Source of the DNA: Acidimicrobiia bacterium
GTDB lineage: Bacteria; Actinomycetota; Acidimicrobiia; Acidimicrobiales; Aldehydirespiratoraceae
NCBI GenBank assembly: GCA_022828135.1
Contig: JAJEJB010000027.1
Span: forward strand, 45,174-109,173
Length of the DNA: 64,000 bases
Direction of reading: 5' to 3'
Shown: positions 16,196 through 25,016 of the stretch, piece after piece
How the letters are laid out: every line of letters begins with the position of its first letter
Position numbering within the stretch: position 1 is the stretch's first letter
Position numbers and translations under genes: made by a program
Notes under the pieces: generated by a model
Seen by the model: the letters and a program-made list of their open reading frames with translations, nothing else
Told to the model about the DNA's origin: nothing
The model's database searches: none

Positions 16196-17914
16196 CTAGG
16201 CCGGGGGCGAAGGCTGGACCAGGGGCAGGCCGGCCGCACCCCAGCCCTCGACGCCGCCCTCGAGGTCGGCGGCCTGCTCGAAGCCCAGACGCTTCAGGGA
16301 GGCAGCCGCGAAGCTCGACGTGTAGCCCTCGTTGCACACCGTCACCACCCGTTGGTCCAGCGACTTCACGGCCGGGTTGGTGGCGCCTGAGGCGGGGTCG
16401 CACCGCCACTCCAGGACCAGCAGCGGGATGCTGATCGAGCCGGGGATCATGCCGGTGCGCTCGCGGTCGTCGCGGTCGCGGATGTCGATCACCAGCGGCT
16501 GATCGTCCGGGACGTCGGAGGTTCCGGCCTCGAGGTCGGCGGCCAGCTCTGCGGGGGTGAACCGCCGGATTCCGTCACGGGCCTCGGCCAGCATCTCGTC
16601 CACCGTGATGCCTCGACGAGCGGGCCAGCCGATTCCGCCGCCGACCGACGCCGTGCCCGCGCCGAGGAGCTCGGCACCGGCCCGTTGGGTGCTTGCGGCT
16701 CGTACCGCGTCGGCGAGGCGGTACCAGTCGTCCTCCCCCGCTGCGCTGCGGTGACGCTCGCCGTGCTGGTCCAGCTCCTGTCCCAGGTGCTCGGGCGTCC
16801 AGTCCTCGTCGAGCGCCCGGTTCATCAGGTCGGCCTGCGACGGCGGGGCCAGGCCGTCCACCGGCTGGTCGAGGTCGAGGTTGGTGGGGAAGGCGTAGCC
16901 CTCGGCGCAGGCCGCCACCACGTTGGCCGCCGCGGCCCGGTCGAGGCCGGAGGCGACCCGCGACCGCAGCGTCGGGTACACGGCGTTGACCATGCGGGCC
17001 CGGTCCACGGCCTCGGTGGCCCGGCCGAAGGCGGACGAGATCTGGAGCAGGTTGGCGATGCGGTGCACGTCGGCGGTGCGGTTGTGGCCGGCGGCGTGGA
17101 ACATGGCCGGGCTGAAGAACACCGCGTCGCCGGTGCGCAGCGGCAGCTGCACCCGGTGCTGGGAGAAGTACTCGATGAACTCGGGGCGGCGCCACGCCAG
17201 GTAGCCCAGCTCGTACTTGTGGGAGTGGGGCAGGTACATGGTGGGGCCGGTCTCGGTGCCCATGTCGCAGTGGGCGATGGCGCCCTGCAGGGTGAGCAGC
17301 GGCGACAGCCGGTGGGCCTGGAGGGGGAACTGCTCGGCTTCGTCGTCGGTGAGGAAGCCCATGTGGTAGTCGCGGTGGGGGTGCTGGGCCTCCCCGCCGG
17401 GATTGACCACGTTCACCTGCTCGGTCAGTTGGTAGCGGGGTCCCAGCCAGGCCTCGCAGGCCAGCGCCACCGCGTCGGAGCGGTGGTAGTCGATGAAGGC
17501 GTCGGGGTCGGCCACCGCCAGCTTCTCGAGCGCGTTCCACACCCGGTCGTTGGCGCCGGGCTTGGCGAAGTGGTCCCCGGCGAGCCCGCCGTGGGCATGC
17601 TGGGCCGCGATCAGGTCCCAGAACACGCTCGACGCCCGGTCCACCGCGGCTGGGGGCACGGCCCCTTCGAGCAGGACGATGCCGGGGCCGTCGACGAGGG
17701 CGTCGGTGAGCTCGGCGCGCAGCGAACGACGGTGCTCGGTGTCGCCGGTGGGGCCGTGGGCCAGTGGTGCCGCGTCGTAGGTGGGGACGCCCTGGGTGAT
17801 CCGCACGGCCAGCGGGTAGTCGGCCGGATCGGTGGGCTGCTCGACCAGCGCCGCGAACGCGTCCAGGTCGCAGTCGACCCTCGACGGGAAGGCGGCGTCG
17901 CGGCGGATGGTCAC
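16196..17914 (-). CDS. Phytanoyl-CoA dioxygenase-like / rhodanese fusion protein
   Basis: A 572-residue two-domain protein. Residues about 60-330 form a PhyH-type Fe(II)/2-oxoglutarate dioxygenase: the HxD iron ligands are His180 and Asp182 (HPHRDYH) and the distal His is in SPAMFHAAGHNRT (His273 or His277) with the 2-oxoglutarate-binding Arg in VHRIANL. Residues about 452-566 are a rhodanese domain (PLVIDIRDRDDRERTGMIPG) with an active-site Cys527 in VTVCNEGYTSS. PhyH enzymes hydroxylate or halogenate small molecules; rhodaneses transfer sulfane sulfur or act as protein modules. Fusion of the two is unusual. It is divergent from the MaoC gene, 159 bp apart. The substrate is unknown. Confidence 0.75.
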   Translation of the reverse strand: MTIRRDAAFPSRVDCDLDAFAALVEQPTDPADYPLAVRITQGVPTYDAAPLAHGPTGDTEHRRSLRAELTDALVDGPGIVLLEGAVPPAAVDRASSVFWDLIAAQHAHGGLAGDHFAKPGANDRVWNALEKLAVADPDAFIDYHRSDAVALACEAWLGPRYQLTEQVNVVNPGGEAQHPHRDYHMGFLTDDEAEQFPLQAHRLSPLLTLQGAIAHCDMGTETGPTMYLPHSHKYELGYLAWRRPEFIEYFSQHRVQLPLRTGDAVFFSPAMFHAAGHNRTADVHRIANLLQISSAFGRATEAVDRARMVNAVYPTLRSRVASGLDRAAAANVVAACAEGYAFPTNLDLDQPVDGLAPPSQADLMNRALDEDWTPEHLGQELDQHGERHRSAAGEDDWYRLADAVRAASTQRAGAELLGAGTASVGGGIGWPARRGITVDEMLAEARDGIRRFTPAELAADLEAGTSDVPDDQPLVIDIRDRDDRERTGMIPGSISIPLLVLEWRCDPASGATNPAVKSLDQRVVTVCNEGYTSSFAAASLKRLGFEQAADLEGGVEGWGAAGLPLVQPSPPA

Positions 17915-18073
17915 TGGTGCAATAGTACGCTCGACGCCTCGCTAGGGGAAGCCCTCCAAGGGCATTTCAGCAGGCGGCAGCGGCTGCGAGCGGAGCCTCC
18001 GGGACGCCCTCCAGTATGGGGCGAGGCATGGGCCGGTTAGCGTGGGCGACGACCGGCGACGAGTGGAGGTGTC

Positions 18074-18913
18074 ATGCCCATCAATCCCGATGCCGTGGGC
18101 GCGGTGGGAGAAGAGACCGAGATCAGCTGGACCTCCAAGGACAGCCTGCTGTACGCCCTGGGCGTGGGGGCCGGCGCGTCGGATCCCACCGGCTTCGAGC
18201 TGGAGTTCACCACCGAGAACACCAGGGATGTCCCCCAGCGGGCGCTGCCCACCCAGGCGGTGGTCCTGGGCGCGGGCAACATGCCCGACTACGGGGACTT
18301 CAACCTGGCCGCGCTGCTGCACGGGGATCAGCGCATCGAGCTCCACCAGGAGCTGCCGGCGGCCGGATCGGCGGTGGCCCAGGCCCGGGTGGCCGCCATC
18401 TACGACAAGATCAAGGCCGCGCTGGTGGTGCTGGAGACCAGCGTCCGAAGCCACGACGGCGAGCCGATGTGGACCAGCCGGGCCGGGCTGTTCATCTCCG
18501 GTGAGGGCGGCTGGGACGGCGACCGCGGGCCGTCCAACACCTGGAAGCGGCCCGACCGCGAGCCCGACCATGTGACCGGCTACGACACCCGAAGCGACCA
18601 GGCCCTGCTCTACCGCCTGAACGGCGACCGCAACCCGCTCCACTCCGATCCCTCGTTCTCGGCCATGGCCGGCTTCGAGACGCCGATCCTGCACGGCCTG
18701 TGCACGTTCGGGATGACGGGCCGGGCCCTGCTGCACACGCGGTGCGGCAGCGATCCGGCCCGGTTCGGATCGATGGGCGGGCGCTTCAAGGCGCCGGTCC
18801 TGCCCGGGCAGCGGCTCGACGTGGACATGTGGGTGGACGGCGACACCACGCTGTTCCAGACCCGGGTGGGTGACCGGGTGGTGTTCGACGCGGGCGTGTT
18901 CACGACCCGCTGA
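18074..18913 (+). CDS. MaoC-like (R)-specific enoyl-CoA hydratase (2-enoyl-CoA hydratase 2)
   Basis: A 279-residue double hot-dog protein of the MFE-2 hydratase-2 type. The N-terminal half holds a substrate-gating hot-dog (YALGVGAG, FTTENTRDVPQRALPTQAVV). The C-terminal half carries the hydratase-2 motif YRLNGDRNPLHSDPSFSAMA with catalytic Asp and His, followed by TPILHGLCTFGMTGRALL. It hydrates trans-2-enoyl-CoA to (R)-3-hydroxyacyl-CoA. A GGAGG ribosome site sits 7 bp before the ATG. It heads a plus-strand run with the GH1-like and MoxR genes. No other fatty-acid oxidation gene is adjacent. Confidence 0.85.
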   Translation: MPINPDAVGAVGEETEISWTSKDSLLYALGVGAGASDPTGFELEFTTENTRDVPQRALPTQAVVLGAGNMPDYGDFNLAALLHGDQRIELHQELPAAGSAVAQARVAAIYDKIKAALVVLETSVRSHDGEPMWTSRAGLFISGEGGWDGDRGPSNTWKRPDREPDHVTGYDTRSDQALLYRLNGDRNPLHSDPSFSAMAGFETPILHGLCTFGMTGRALLHTRCGSDPARFGSMGGRFKAPVLPGQRLDVDMWVDGDTTLFQTRVGDRVVFDAGVFTTR

Positions 18914-18939
18914 GCCCCTTCCCGGCGGCGGAGACGGGC

Positions 18940-20136
18940 GTGTCTTTCCTGTGGGGGGCGGGAGCGTCGTCGGTGTCGGCCGAGGGGGTGGCGCCCGCAG
19001 CCGACTGGTCGGTGTGGGAGCGAGACGGGCGGGCGCCGCGCTCGGGTGACGGCGCCGGGTTCGCCCGGGACTTCCGTGACGACCTGGCCCAGTTGGCCCG
19101 AATGGGGCTCAACAGCCTGCGGCTGACGGTGGAGTGGGCCCGGGTGGAGCCCGCCGCGGGTCGGGTCGACAGCGACGCGCTCGACCGCTACCTCGACATC
19201 GTCGACGCCGCCGCGGCCGAGGGACTGGGGGTGTGGATCACGCTTCAGCACACGTCGCTGCCCGGCTGGTACACCGACGACGAGGGCGGCCACGCCGACG
19301 AGGTCGCCCGGCGGCGCTGGTGGGCCCGCCACGTCGACCGCATGGCCGAGGCGTTCGACGGGCGGGCCGCGGGCTGGTGCCCGATCGACGACCCGATCGG
19401 GTGGGCCGTCCGGGGCTACGGGCTCGGCTCCCGGCCGCCGGGTCTCCGCAGCCCGGAGGCGACGGCCGAGGCGGCCGAGGGGGCGATGCTGGCGCTGCAC
19501 GAGGCGTGCCGGCTGCTGGAGTCGGGGGTGCAGCCGGTGATGGGGGTGTTCGGTGCGCCGACGCTGCACGCTGCGCCGGTCGAGCGTGAGCATGCCCACG
19601 CGGCCGGCGTCGAGACCCGCCGCTGGGACGAACTGCTGTGGGGCACCTGGACCCGGGCGTTGAGGGAGGGCGCGGTCGAGGTGCCCGGGCGGGCGCCGGT
19701 GGCGGCGCCATGCTTCGAGAAGGGCCCCGAGCTGGTGGGCCTTAGCCACGACCATCCGGTGGGAGTGACCGAGGCGGGCCGCCTGGTGAGCTGGCCGGCG
19801 TCGGCCCGTCGCTCGGCCGCGGGCTTCGCCCCGGAGCCGGCCGAGCTGGGTGAGGCCGTGGCCCGGGCGCTGGACGCGGTGCCGGGGCGGGGCGTGGTGG
19901 TGGCGGCCAACGGCGTGGCCACCGATGACGACGACTGGCGGGACACGCTGCTGGACGCGTCCATGGCGGTGGTGGCCGACGCGGAGGCCGCGGGCCTGCG
20001 GGGCTACTTCCACGACAGTGCGGTCGACGGCTACGAGTGGGCCCTCGGCTTCGGCGCCCCCCGGGGGCTGATCGGCCGCGACCGGGTCGTCAAGCCGTCA
20101 GCCCAGCGCCTCGCCGCCGCCGCCGCAAGGAGCTAG
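18940..20136 (+). CDS. GH1-family-like protein lacking both catalytic glutamates
   Basis: A 398-residue protein with a GH1 (beta-glucosidase type) TIM-barrel layout: FLWGAGASSVSAEG at the N-terminus, GLNSLRLTVEWARVEP in the middle, and GLRGYFHDSAVDGYEWALGF at the end, each matching GH1 blocks. The acid/base motif NEP is replaced by DDP (Asp150-Asp151-Pro152, in WCPIDDPIG), and the nucleophile motif TENG is AANG (Ala323) in VVVAANGVATDDDDW, so neither glutamate remains. Retaining hydrolysis is not expected. It is also shorter than usual GH1 enzymes (about 450). GTG start at 18940, 26 bp after the MaoC stop. It could be a lectin-like or altered-chemistry paralogue. Confidence 0.7.
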   Translation: MSFLWGAGASSVSAEGVAPAADWSVWERDGRAPRSGDGAGFARDFRDDLAQLARMGLNSLRLTVEWARVEPAAGRVDSDALDRYLDIVDAAAAEGLGVWITLQHTSLPGWYTDDEGGHADEVARRRWWARHVDRMAEAFDGRAAGWCPIDDPIGWAVRGYGLGSRPPGLRSPEATAEAAEGAMLALHEACRLLESGVQPVMGVFGAPTLHAAPVEREHAHAAGVETRRWDELLWGTWTRALREGAVEVPGRAPVAAPCFEKGPELVGLSHDHPVGVTEAGRLVSWPASARRSAAGFAPEPAELGEAVARALDAVPGRGVVVAANGVATDDDDWRDTLLDASMAVVADAEAAGLRGYFHDSAVDGYEWALGFGAPRGLIGRDRVVKPSAQRLAAAAARS

Positions 20137-20200
20137 CGCCCGGCGGGTGGCCGCCTACCCGTTTACTGCGGCCACCACGGCGCCGGTAGGGTGGCCGGCA

Positions 20201-21652
20201 ATGTCTGGGTCCAGACCGACCACGCTCGGCGAGCTGCGGGCCTCCGGCTGGACGTCGGTGCCGGTGCGCCAGGAGCTGCGCCGCAACGCCACCGAGCGCA
20301 TCCGCTCCGGCCGCCCCCTGTTCGACGACGTGCTCGGCTACCACAACACCGTCATCCCCCAGGTGGAGAACGCCCTGCTGGCCGGCCACGACATGATCGT
20401 GCTGGGGGAGCGGGGCCAGGCCAAGACCCGCATGATCCGCGGCCTGGTCGGCCTGCTCGACGAGTGGATGCCGATCATCGCCGCCTCCGAGATCAACGAC
20501 GATCCCTACGCCCCGGTCTCGGCCCAGGCCCGGGCCCTGGTGGCCGAGCACGGCGACGACACCCCCATCGCCTGGATCCACCGCGACGACCGCTACGGCG
20601 AGAAGCTGGCCACCCCCGACACCTCCATCGCCGACCTGATCGGTGAGGTCGATCCCATCAAGGTGGCCGAGGGCCGGTACCTGTCCGACGAGCTCACCCT
20701 GCACTACGGGCTGGTGCCCCGCACCAACCGGGGGATCTTCGCCATCAACGAGCTGCCCGACCTCGCCGAGCGCATCCAGGTGGGCCTGCTCAACGTGCTG
20801 GAGGAGCGCGACGTCCAGATCCGCGGCTACAAGGTCCGCCTGCCCCTCGACGTGGTGCTGGTGGCGTCGGCCAACCCCGAGGACTACACCAACCGGGGCC
20901 GCATCATCACACCCCTCAAGGACCGCTTCGGGGCCCAGGTCCGCACCCACTACCCGCTGGACGCCGGCACCGAGATCGCCATCGTCGAGCAGGAGGCCTA
21001 CGTCGGCTCGGGCGGGGCAGGCGACGACGACGGCGACGGCCGCGACCCGACCGGCGTGGCCGTGACAGTGCCGTCGTTCATGACCCGCATCGTGGTGGCG
21101 CTCACCCGAGCGGCCCGGTCCAGCTCCCATGTCTCGCAGCGCTCGGGAGTCTCGGTGCGCCTCAGCATCTCCAACACCGAGACGATGGTGGCCAACGCGG
21201 TGCGCCGCACCCTGCGGGCCGGCTCCGACCACGCCGTTCCCCGGGTGACCGACCTCGAAGCGCTCACCTCGTCGACCGCGGGCAAGGTCGAGATCGAGAC
21301 CCTGGAGGAGGGCCGGGAGGCCGAGATTCTGGAGCGGCTGGTCCACTCGGCGGTGCTGTCGGTGTTCAAGGACAGCGTTCCGCCCGACCTCCATCGGGCC
21401 GTGGTGGACGCCTTCGACGAGGACCTGGTGGTGGACGTGGGCGACGACGTGGCCGACACCGACTACGCCGGCCTGCTGGCCACCGTCCCGGCCCTGACCG
21501 CCCCCGTGCAGGCTCTGCTGGCCGACGACGAGGCGGCCGAGTCGCCCGCCATGGTCGCCTCCGCGGTGGAGCTGGTGCTGGAGGGTCTGCACCTCTCCAA
21601 GCGCCTCAACAAGGACGCCCAAGGCCCCCGAGCCCAATACCGAGCCCGCTAA
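20201..21652 (+). CDS. MoxR/Mg-chelatase-type AAA+ ATPase
   Basis: A 483-residue AAA+ ATPase. The Walker A variant is VLGERGQAKTRMIRG, followed by the characteristic insert, a sensor-type FAINELPDLAERIQVGLLNV (Walker B and arginine-finger region), and LVASANPEDYTNRGRII. MoxR-class ATPases are paired with VWA proteins to remodel or insert cofactors into targets; the 690-residue VWA protein upstream is the likely partner. The ATG at 20201 is chosen because the longer frame adds atypical residues. It follows the GH1-like gene on the same strand and precedes a repeat-rich gap. Confidence 0.8.
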   Translation: MSGSRPTTLGELRASGWTSVPVRQELRRNATERIRSGRPLFDDVLGYHNTVIPQVENALLAGHDMIVLGERGQAKTRMIRGLVGLLDEWMPIIAASEINDDPYAPVSAQARALVAEHGDDTPIAWIHRDDRYGEKLATPDTSIADLIGEVDPIKVAEGRYLSDELTLHYGLVPRTNRGIFAINELPDLAERIQVGLLNVLEERDVQIRGYKVRLPLDVVLVASANPEDYTNRGRIITPLKDRFGAQVRTHYPLDAGTEIAIVEQEAYVGSGGAGDDDGDGRDPTGVAVTVPSFMTRIVVALTRAARSSSHVSQRSGVSVRLSISNTETMVANAVRRTLRAGSDHAVPRVTDLEALTSSTAGKVEIETLEEGREAEILERLVHSAVLSVFKDSVPPDLHRAVVDAFDEDLVVDVGDDVADTDYAGLLATVPALTAPVQALLADDEAAESPAMVASAVELVLEGLHLSKRLNKDAQGPRAQYRAR

Positions 21653-21671
21653 CCCGCCCCTCCCCATCCGA

Positions 21672-21704
21672 ATTGGGCGACGGATTCGCCCGCGGAGACC
21701 CAAT
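21672..21704. terminator. Candidate terminator/hairpin after the MoxR gene
   Basis: Outer arms ATTGGG/CCCAAT enclose a perfect inner hairpin GGGCGA-CGGAT-TCGCCC (21675-21691). It lies 20 bp past the MoxR stop. There is no T-run, so the role as terminator is tentative. Confidence 0.35.
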
Positions 21705-21741
21705 CTGTTCCGGGCCGCGACGGGCGCGAAATCTCGGGACC

Positions 21742-21946
21742 GGGCACAGCAACCGCCGGGCACAGCAACGCGGCGCCGTGATGGCCGCAGTAGACGGCTA
21801 GGCGGGAGACGGCGGTGGTCGACTTGCGAGCGAGTAGGGCGAAGCCCGTGCGAGCAAGCGACCACCGGCGGCCACCCGCCGGGCGCATCAACCGCCGGAC
21901 GCATCAACCGCCGGGCGCATCAACCGCCGGGGCACAGCAACTGCGG
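21742..21946. repeat. 16-bp intergenic tandem repeats in two clusters, with a long imperfect inverted repeat between
   Basis: The 310-bp gap 21653-21962 holds no gene. Two copies of GGGCACAGCAACCGCC-type units lie at 21742-21773. Three copies of GCGCATCAACCGCCGG-type units plus one divergent GGCACAGCAACTGCGG lie at 21883-21946, all with 16-bp period. Between the clusters, GGTGGTCG(A)CTTGC and its complement GCAAGCGACCACC (around 21813-21875) can form a long stem. The arrangement resembles a minisatellite or regulatory array in front of the GH2-like gene. Confidence 0.5.
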
Positions 21947-21962
21947 GCGGTAGCTTGGGACG

Positions 21963-24035
21963 GTGGACCTGGGCGGCACGTGGCGGATCGCTGCGGCCAC
22001 CGAAGGGCGACGGCGCACGTTCCACGAGTTCGATCACGACGACTCGCGCTGGACGACGATGCCGGTACCCGGCCATTGGGCGCAGACCGCACCCGACGAG
22101 GAGGGCACGGACTTCGCCCTCGAGGAGTCGGTGCTGTACCGCCACCGTTTCGAGGGACCGTCGGAGGCGATCGCAGCCACCGTCGGGGACGCCGGCGAAG
22201 GGGCCGACGATCCCGTCGAGGGCCGCAGCCGGCGCTGGTGGCTGCGGATCGAGGGGCTGGCCCAGCAGGGGGACGTCTGGCTCGACAGCTCCTACCTGGG
22301 CCACACCGACGGGTACTTCGTGCCCCACGAACTGGAGGTGACCGAGCAGCTCGCCGCCCGGTCCGAGCACTTGCTGGCCATCGAGGCCACCTGCCGCCGC
22401 TTCGGCGACCCCGACAACCGGACCCTGCTCACCGGGGCGTTGCAGGATCCCGAGCTGTGCGGGGTCGACGATCTGATCGTGGGCGGCGTGTGGCGGCCGG
22501 TCCGGCTGCGTTCCACGGGACGGATCGCCATCCGCCACGCCCGGGCCGTCTGCGCCGGAGTCGACACCGGCGAGGGCCGGGACCAGCCGCGGGCCCGGCT
22601 GGAGCTGAGAGCGGTGCTGGACGTGCCCGGCGGTGGTCCGGTGGATCTGCGCACCCGGGTGGCCGGCACCGAGCACGTCCACAGTCACCATGCCGCCGAC
22701 GGCGAGAACCGGGTGGAGTGGACCGTCGACGTCGACGATCCCCCGCTGTGGTGGCCCCACGCGCTGGGCGACCAGCATCTTTGCGACCTGGTGATGGAGG
22801 CGTTGACGGGCATCGAGGTCCACGACCGGCGGCATTTCCGCATCGGGTTCCGGTCGGTGGCCATGCGCCGCTGGGTGCTGTACGTCAACGGTGAGCGGCT
22901 GTTCGTCAAGGGCGCAAACCTGCTGCCCACCCGGCCGCTGCTGGGCACGGCCTCGGCATCGGAGGTGGCCAACGACATCCGGGCCGCCCGCAACGCCGGG
23001 CTCGACCTGGTGCGACCGGTCGCCCACATCGCCCGGCCCGAGCTGTACGACGCGGCCGACGAGCTGGGCGTGCTGGTGTGGCAGGACCTGCCGGTCCGCG
23101 GCCTCATGAGCCGCAGCGTGGCCGACGAGGCCCGCCGCCAGGCCCGGGAGGCCGTCGACCTGCTGGGCCACCGTCCCTCGGTGGCGGTCTGGTGCGCGCA
23201 CGACCAGCCGTACTCCCGGGCCCGCCGGCCCGGCCGCACACCGGCGGTGGTCCGCCGGCAGGGGCCGTCATGGAACCGCGACGTGCTCGACCGGCGGCTG
23301 GGCCGGGTGCTCGACCGCTGCGACGGCTCCCGGCCGGTGGTGTCCCACACCGGCGTGCCGCCCCGCGCCCCGCTGCTGGACGGCACCACCAGCGAGCTCT
23401 GGTTCGGGCTGCACGGGGGGCGGGCCGCCGATGCCGGTCCGGTGCTGGCCCGGGTGCCGGCCATGGGCCGGTTCGTGTCGGCGTTCGGCACGCCGGTGGC
23501 CGACGACCAGCCCGATGTGGTCAAGACGACGATCGAGACCCTTCGGCGGCTGAAGTACCGGCCGACCGGGGGTTTCCTGCTGCACGCCCTGGCCGACGCG
23601 GGGGCGGGGGACGCCGGGGCCGGCGGCGGCTTCGGCGTGCTGGACGGGTTGCGCCGGCCCAAGTCGGGCTGGTGGGCGCTGGTGGAGGCGTGCCGGCCGC
23701 TGATCGTGGTGGCCGATCAGCTGCCGGAGAGCGTACGGGCCGGCGAGCTGCTCGATCTGGCCGTCCATGTGGTGAACGACACCCGGGCCGACGTGCCCGG
23801 CATGCAGGTGCAGGCCCGGGTGCTCGGTCCCGACGGCCGGGTGGTCCGCGAGCACCGCTGGGAGGGCACGGCCCGAGCCGACGACTGCGTGCTGGTGGGC
23901 CGGCTCTCGGTGGTGGTCCCTGCCGTCACCCGGCCCGGCCGGCTAACCGTGGAGTTGACCCTTACCGACGGCGACAACCAGGGCGACCATCTCGCGCCGA
24001 TAGCCACCAACCGCTACACGACGGTGATCTCGTAG
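21963..24035 (+). CDS. GH2-family-like (beta-mannosidase-type) protein lacking both catalytic glutamates
   Basis: A 690-residue protein with GH2 layout: sugar-binding beta-sandwich (about 1-185, DLGGTWRIA, ...GVWRPVRL), immunoglobulin-like domain (about 190-300), TIM barrel (about 300-560: FVKGANLLPTRPLLGTA, DELGVLVWQDLPVRG) and a C-terminal beta domain (about 590-690). In beta-mannosidases the acid/base lies in WCGNNE; here it is WCAHDQ (Gln415). The nucleophile lies in VSEFG; here it is VSAFG (Ala507). The 92-residue spacing matches active enzymes, so the alignment is reliable and both glutamates are gone. GTG start at 21963. A binding, sensing or scaffolding role is likelier than hydrolysis. 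Confidence 0.75.
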   Translation: MDLGGTWRIAAATEGRRRTFHEFDHDDSRWTTMPVPGHWAQTAPDEEGTDFALEESVLYRHRFEGPSEAIAATVGDAGEGADDPVEGRSRRWWLRIEGLAQQGDVWLDSSYLGHTDGYFVPHELEVTEQLAARSEHLLAIEATCRRFGDPDNRTLLTGALQDPELCGVDDLIVGGVWRPVRLRSTGRIAIRHARAVCAGVDTGEGRDQPRARLELRAVLDVPGGGPVDLRTRVAGTEHVHSHHAADGENRVEWTVDVDDPPLWWPHALGDQHLCDLVMEALTGIEVHDRRHFRIGFRSVAMRRWVLYVNGERLFVKGANLLPTRPLLGTASASEVANDIRAARNAGLDLVRPVAHIARPELYDAADELGVLVWQDLPVRGLMSRSVADEARRQAREAVDLLGHRPSVAVWCAHDQPYSRARRPGRTPAVVRRQGPSWNRDVLDRRLGRVLDRCDGSRPVVSHTGVPPRAPLLDGTTSELWFGLHGGRAADAGPVLARVPAMGRFVSAFGTPVADDQPDVVKTTIETLRRLKYRPTGGFLLHALADAGAGDAGAGGGFGVLDGLRRPKSGWWALVEACRPLIVVADQLPESVRAGELLDLAVHVVNDTRADVPGMQVQARVLGPDGRVVREHRWEGTARADDCVLVGRLSVVVPAVTRPGRLTVELTLTDGDNQGDHLAPIATNRYTTVIS

Positions 24036-25016
24036 CTAGCCGCAGAGTTGCTTCCAGAGGCGCCGGTAGGCGATTGAGAACGCGTCGGTCGGCAGGGCGA
24101 TCTCGCCGGTGCCGTCGAGCCGGAACGACACCTCCCTGGGCTGGAGGGCCTCGCAGATCACCCTGTCCTCCTCGTTGACCGCGGCCTGGAAGTCGCGCCA
24201 CGGCTCCAGCGGGTCGTCGCCCAGGTTGGTGCGGGCGCTCTGCTGGAACACCAGGCTGGACGTGGCCGACTCGGGCAGGGCCGTCAGCTGGATGCACTCG
24301 ATCTCGCCGTCGGGGTAGGTGATGGTGAGCATCGACGAGAACGGGAAGGTGAAGTCGTAGCGGTAGGCGGCCTCGACCTCCTCGACCGCGCCGTCGAGCG
24401 TGTTGCGGTACTGCTGGAACACGCTGACGTTCGAGGTGAAGCCCGTCTCGGTGGCGGTAACCGTCTGCGGCGCCACCGGGCGGTCGCTGGGCCCGAACGT
24501 GACCCGGTGGATGGTCGAGAAGTGGGCTATGTCGTTGAAATTCTCGGCCACCCGGCTGGCCGAGACGTCCCAGCGCACCGGTCCGATCTGGAAGGTCTGC
24601 ACGTCGGGACGGTCGTAGAAGCTCCAGTCGGGCGGATCCTCGGCGGTCGGCTCGCCTGCGCAGGCCCACACCAGTCCGTGGGCCTCCCGGGTGTGGAGGG
24701 TCTCCAGCGTCAGGCGCTTGGGCAGCCGGGCATCGGGGCGGGCGGGGAAGCCCACGCATTGCCCGTCGGCCGAGTAGCGCAGGCCGTGGTAGGGGCACAC
24801 CAGGCAGTCGTCGTCGTAGGAGCCCATGCTCAGGGGGCTGCCCCGGTGGGGGCAGCGGTCCGAGGCCGCGCAGGCTTCACCGCCGCTGCGGAACACCACC
24901 AGCGGCCAGCCCAGCATGACCACCCCGACCGGACCGTCGTCGATGGCGTCGGAGCGGGCCACTGGATGCCAGTGACGGCTCAGGACGTCGAGTTCGGCCG
25001 GCACGATCCCGCTCAT
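24036..25016 (-). CDS. Rieske-type oxygenase, alpha subunit (NdmA/VanA-like)
   Basis: A 326-residue Rieske non-haem iron oxygenase. Cluster ligands are Cys55 and His57 (CPHRG) and Cys74 and His77 (CPYHG). The mononuclear iron motif is NFNDIAHFSTIH with Asp162, His165 and His170. Such enzymes receive electrons from a separate reductase and perform O2-dependent demethylation or hydroxylation, often releasing formaldehyde from N- or O-methyl groups. It is the last gene of an XRE-deaminase-deaminase-Rieske operon: its ATG overlaps the adenine deaminase stop by 4 nt. Operon context with purine deaminases suggests a methylated purine substrate; this is inference. The reductase at 35686 is the probable electron donor. 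Confidence 0.8.
   Translation of the reverse strand: MSGIVPAELDVLSRHWHPVARSDAIDDGPVGVVMLGWPLVVFRSGGEACAASDRCPHRGSPLSMGSYDDDCLVCPYHGLRYSADGQCVGFPARPDARLPKRLTLETLHTREAHGLVWACAGEPTAEDPPDWSFYDRPDVQTFQIGPVRWDVSASRVAENFNDIAHFSTIHRVTFGPSDRPVAPQTVTATETGFTSNVSVFQQYRNTLDGAVEEVEAAYRYDFTFPFSSMLTITYPDGEIECIQLTALPESATSSLVFQQSARTNLGDDPLEPWRDFQAAVNEEDRVICEALQPREVSFRLDGTGEIALPTDAFSIAYRRLWKQLCG

Noticed and set aside
20090..21907. 605-codon minus-strand frame opposite the MoxR gene
   Set aside because: Shadow frame: low-complexity His/Gly/Val composition, overlaps a clear AAA+ ATPase and runs through the intergenic repeats.
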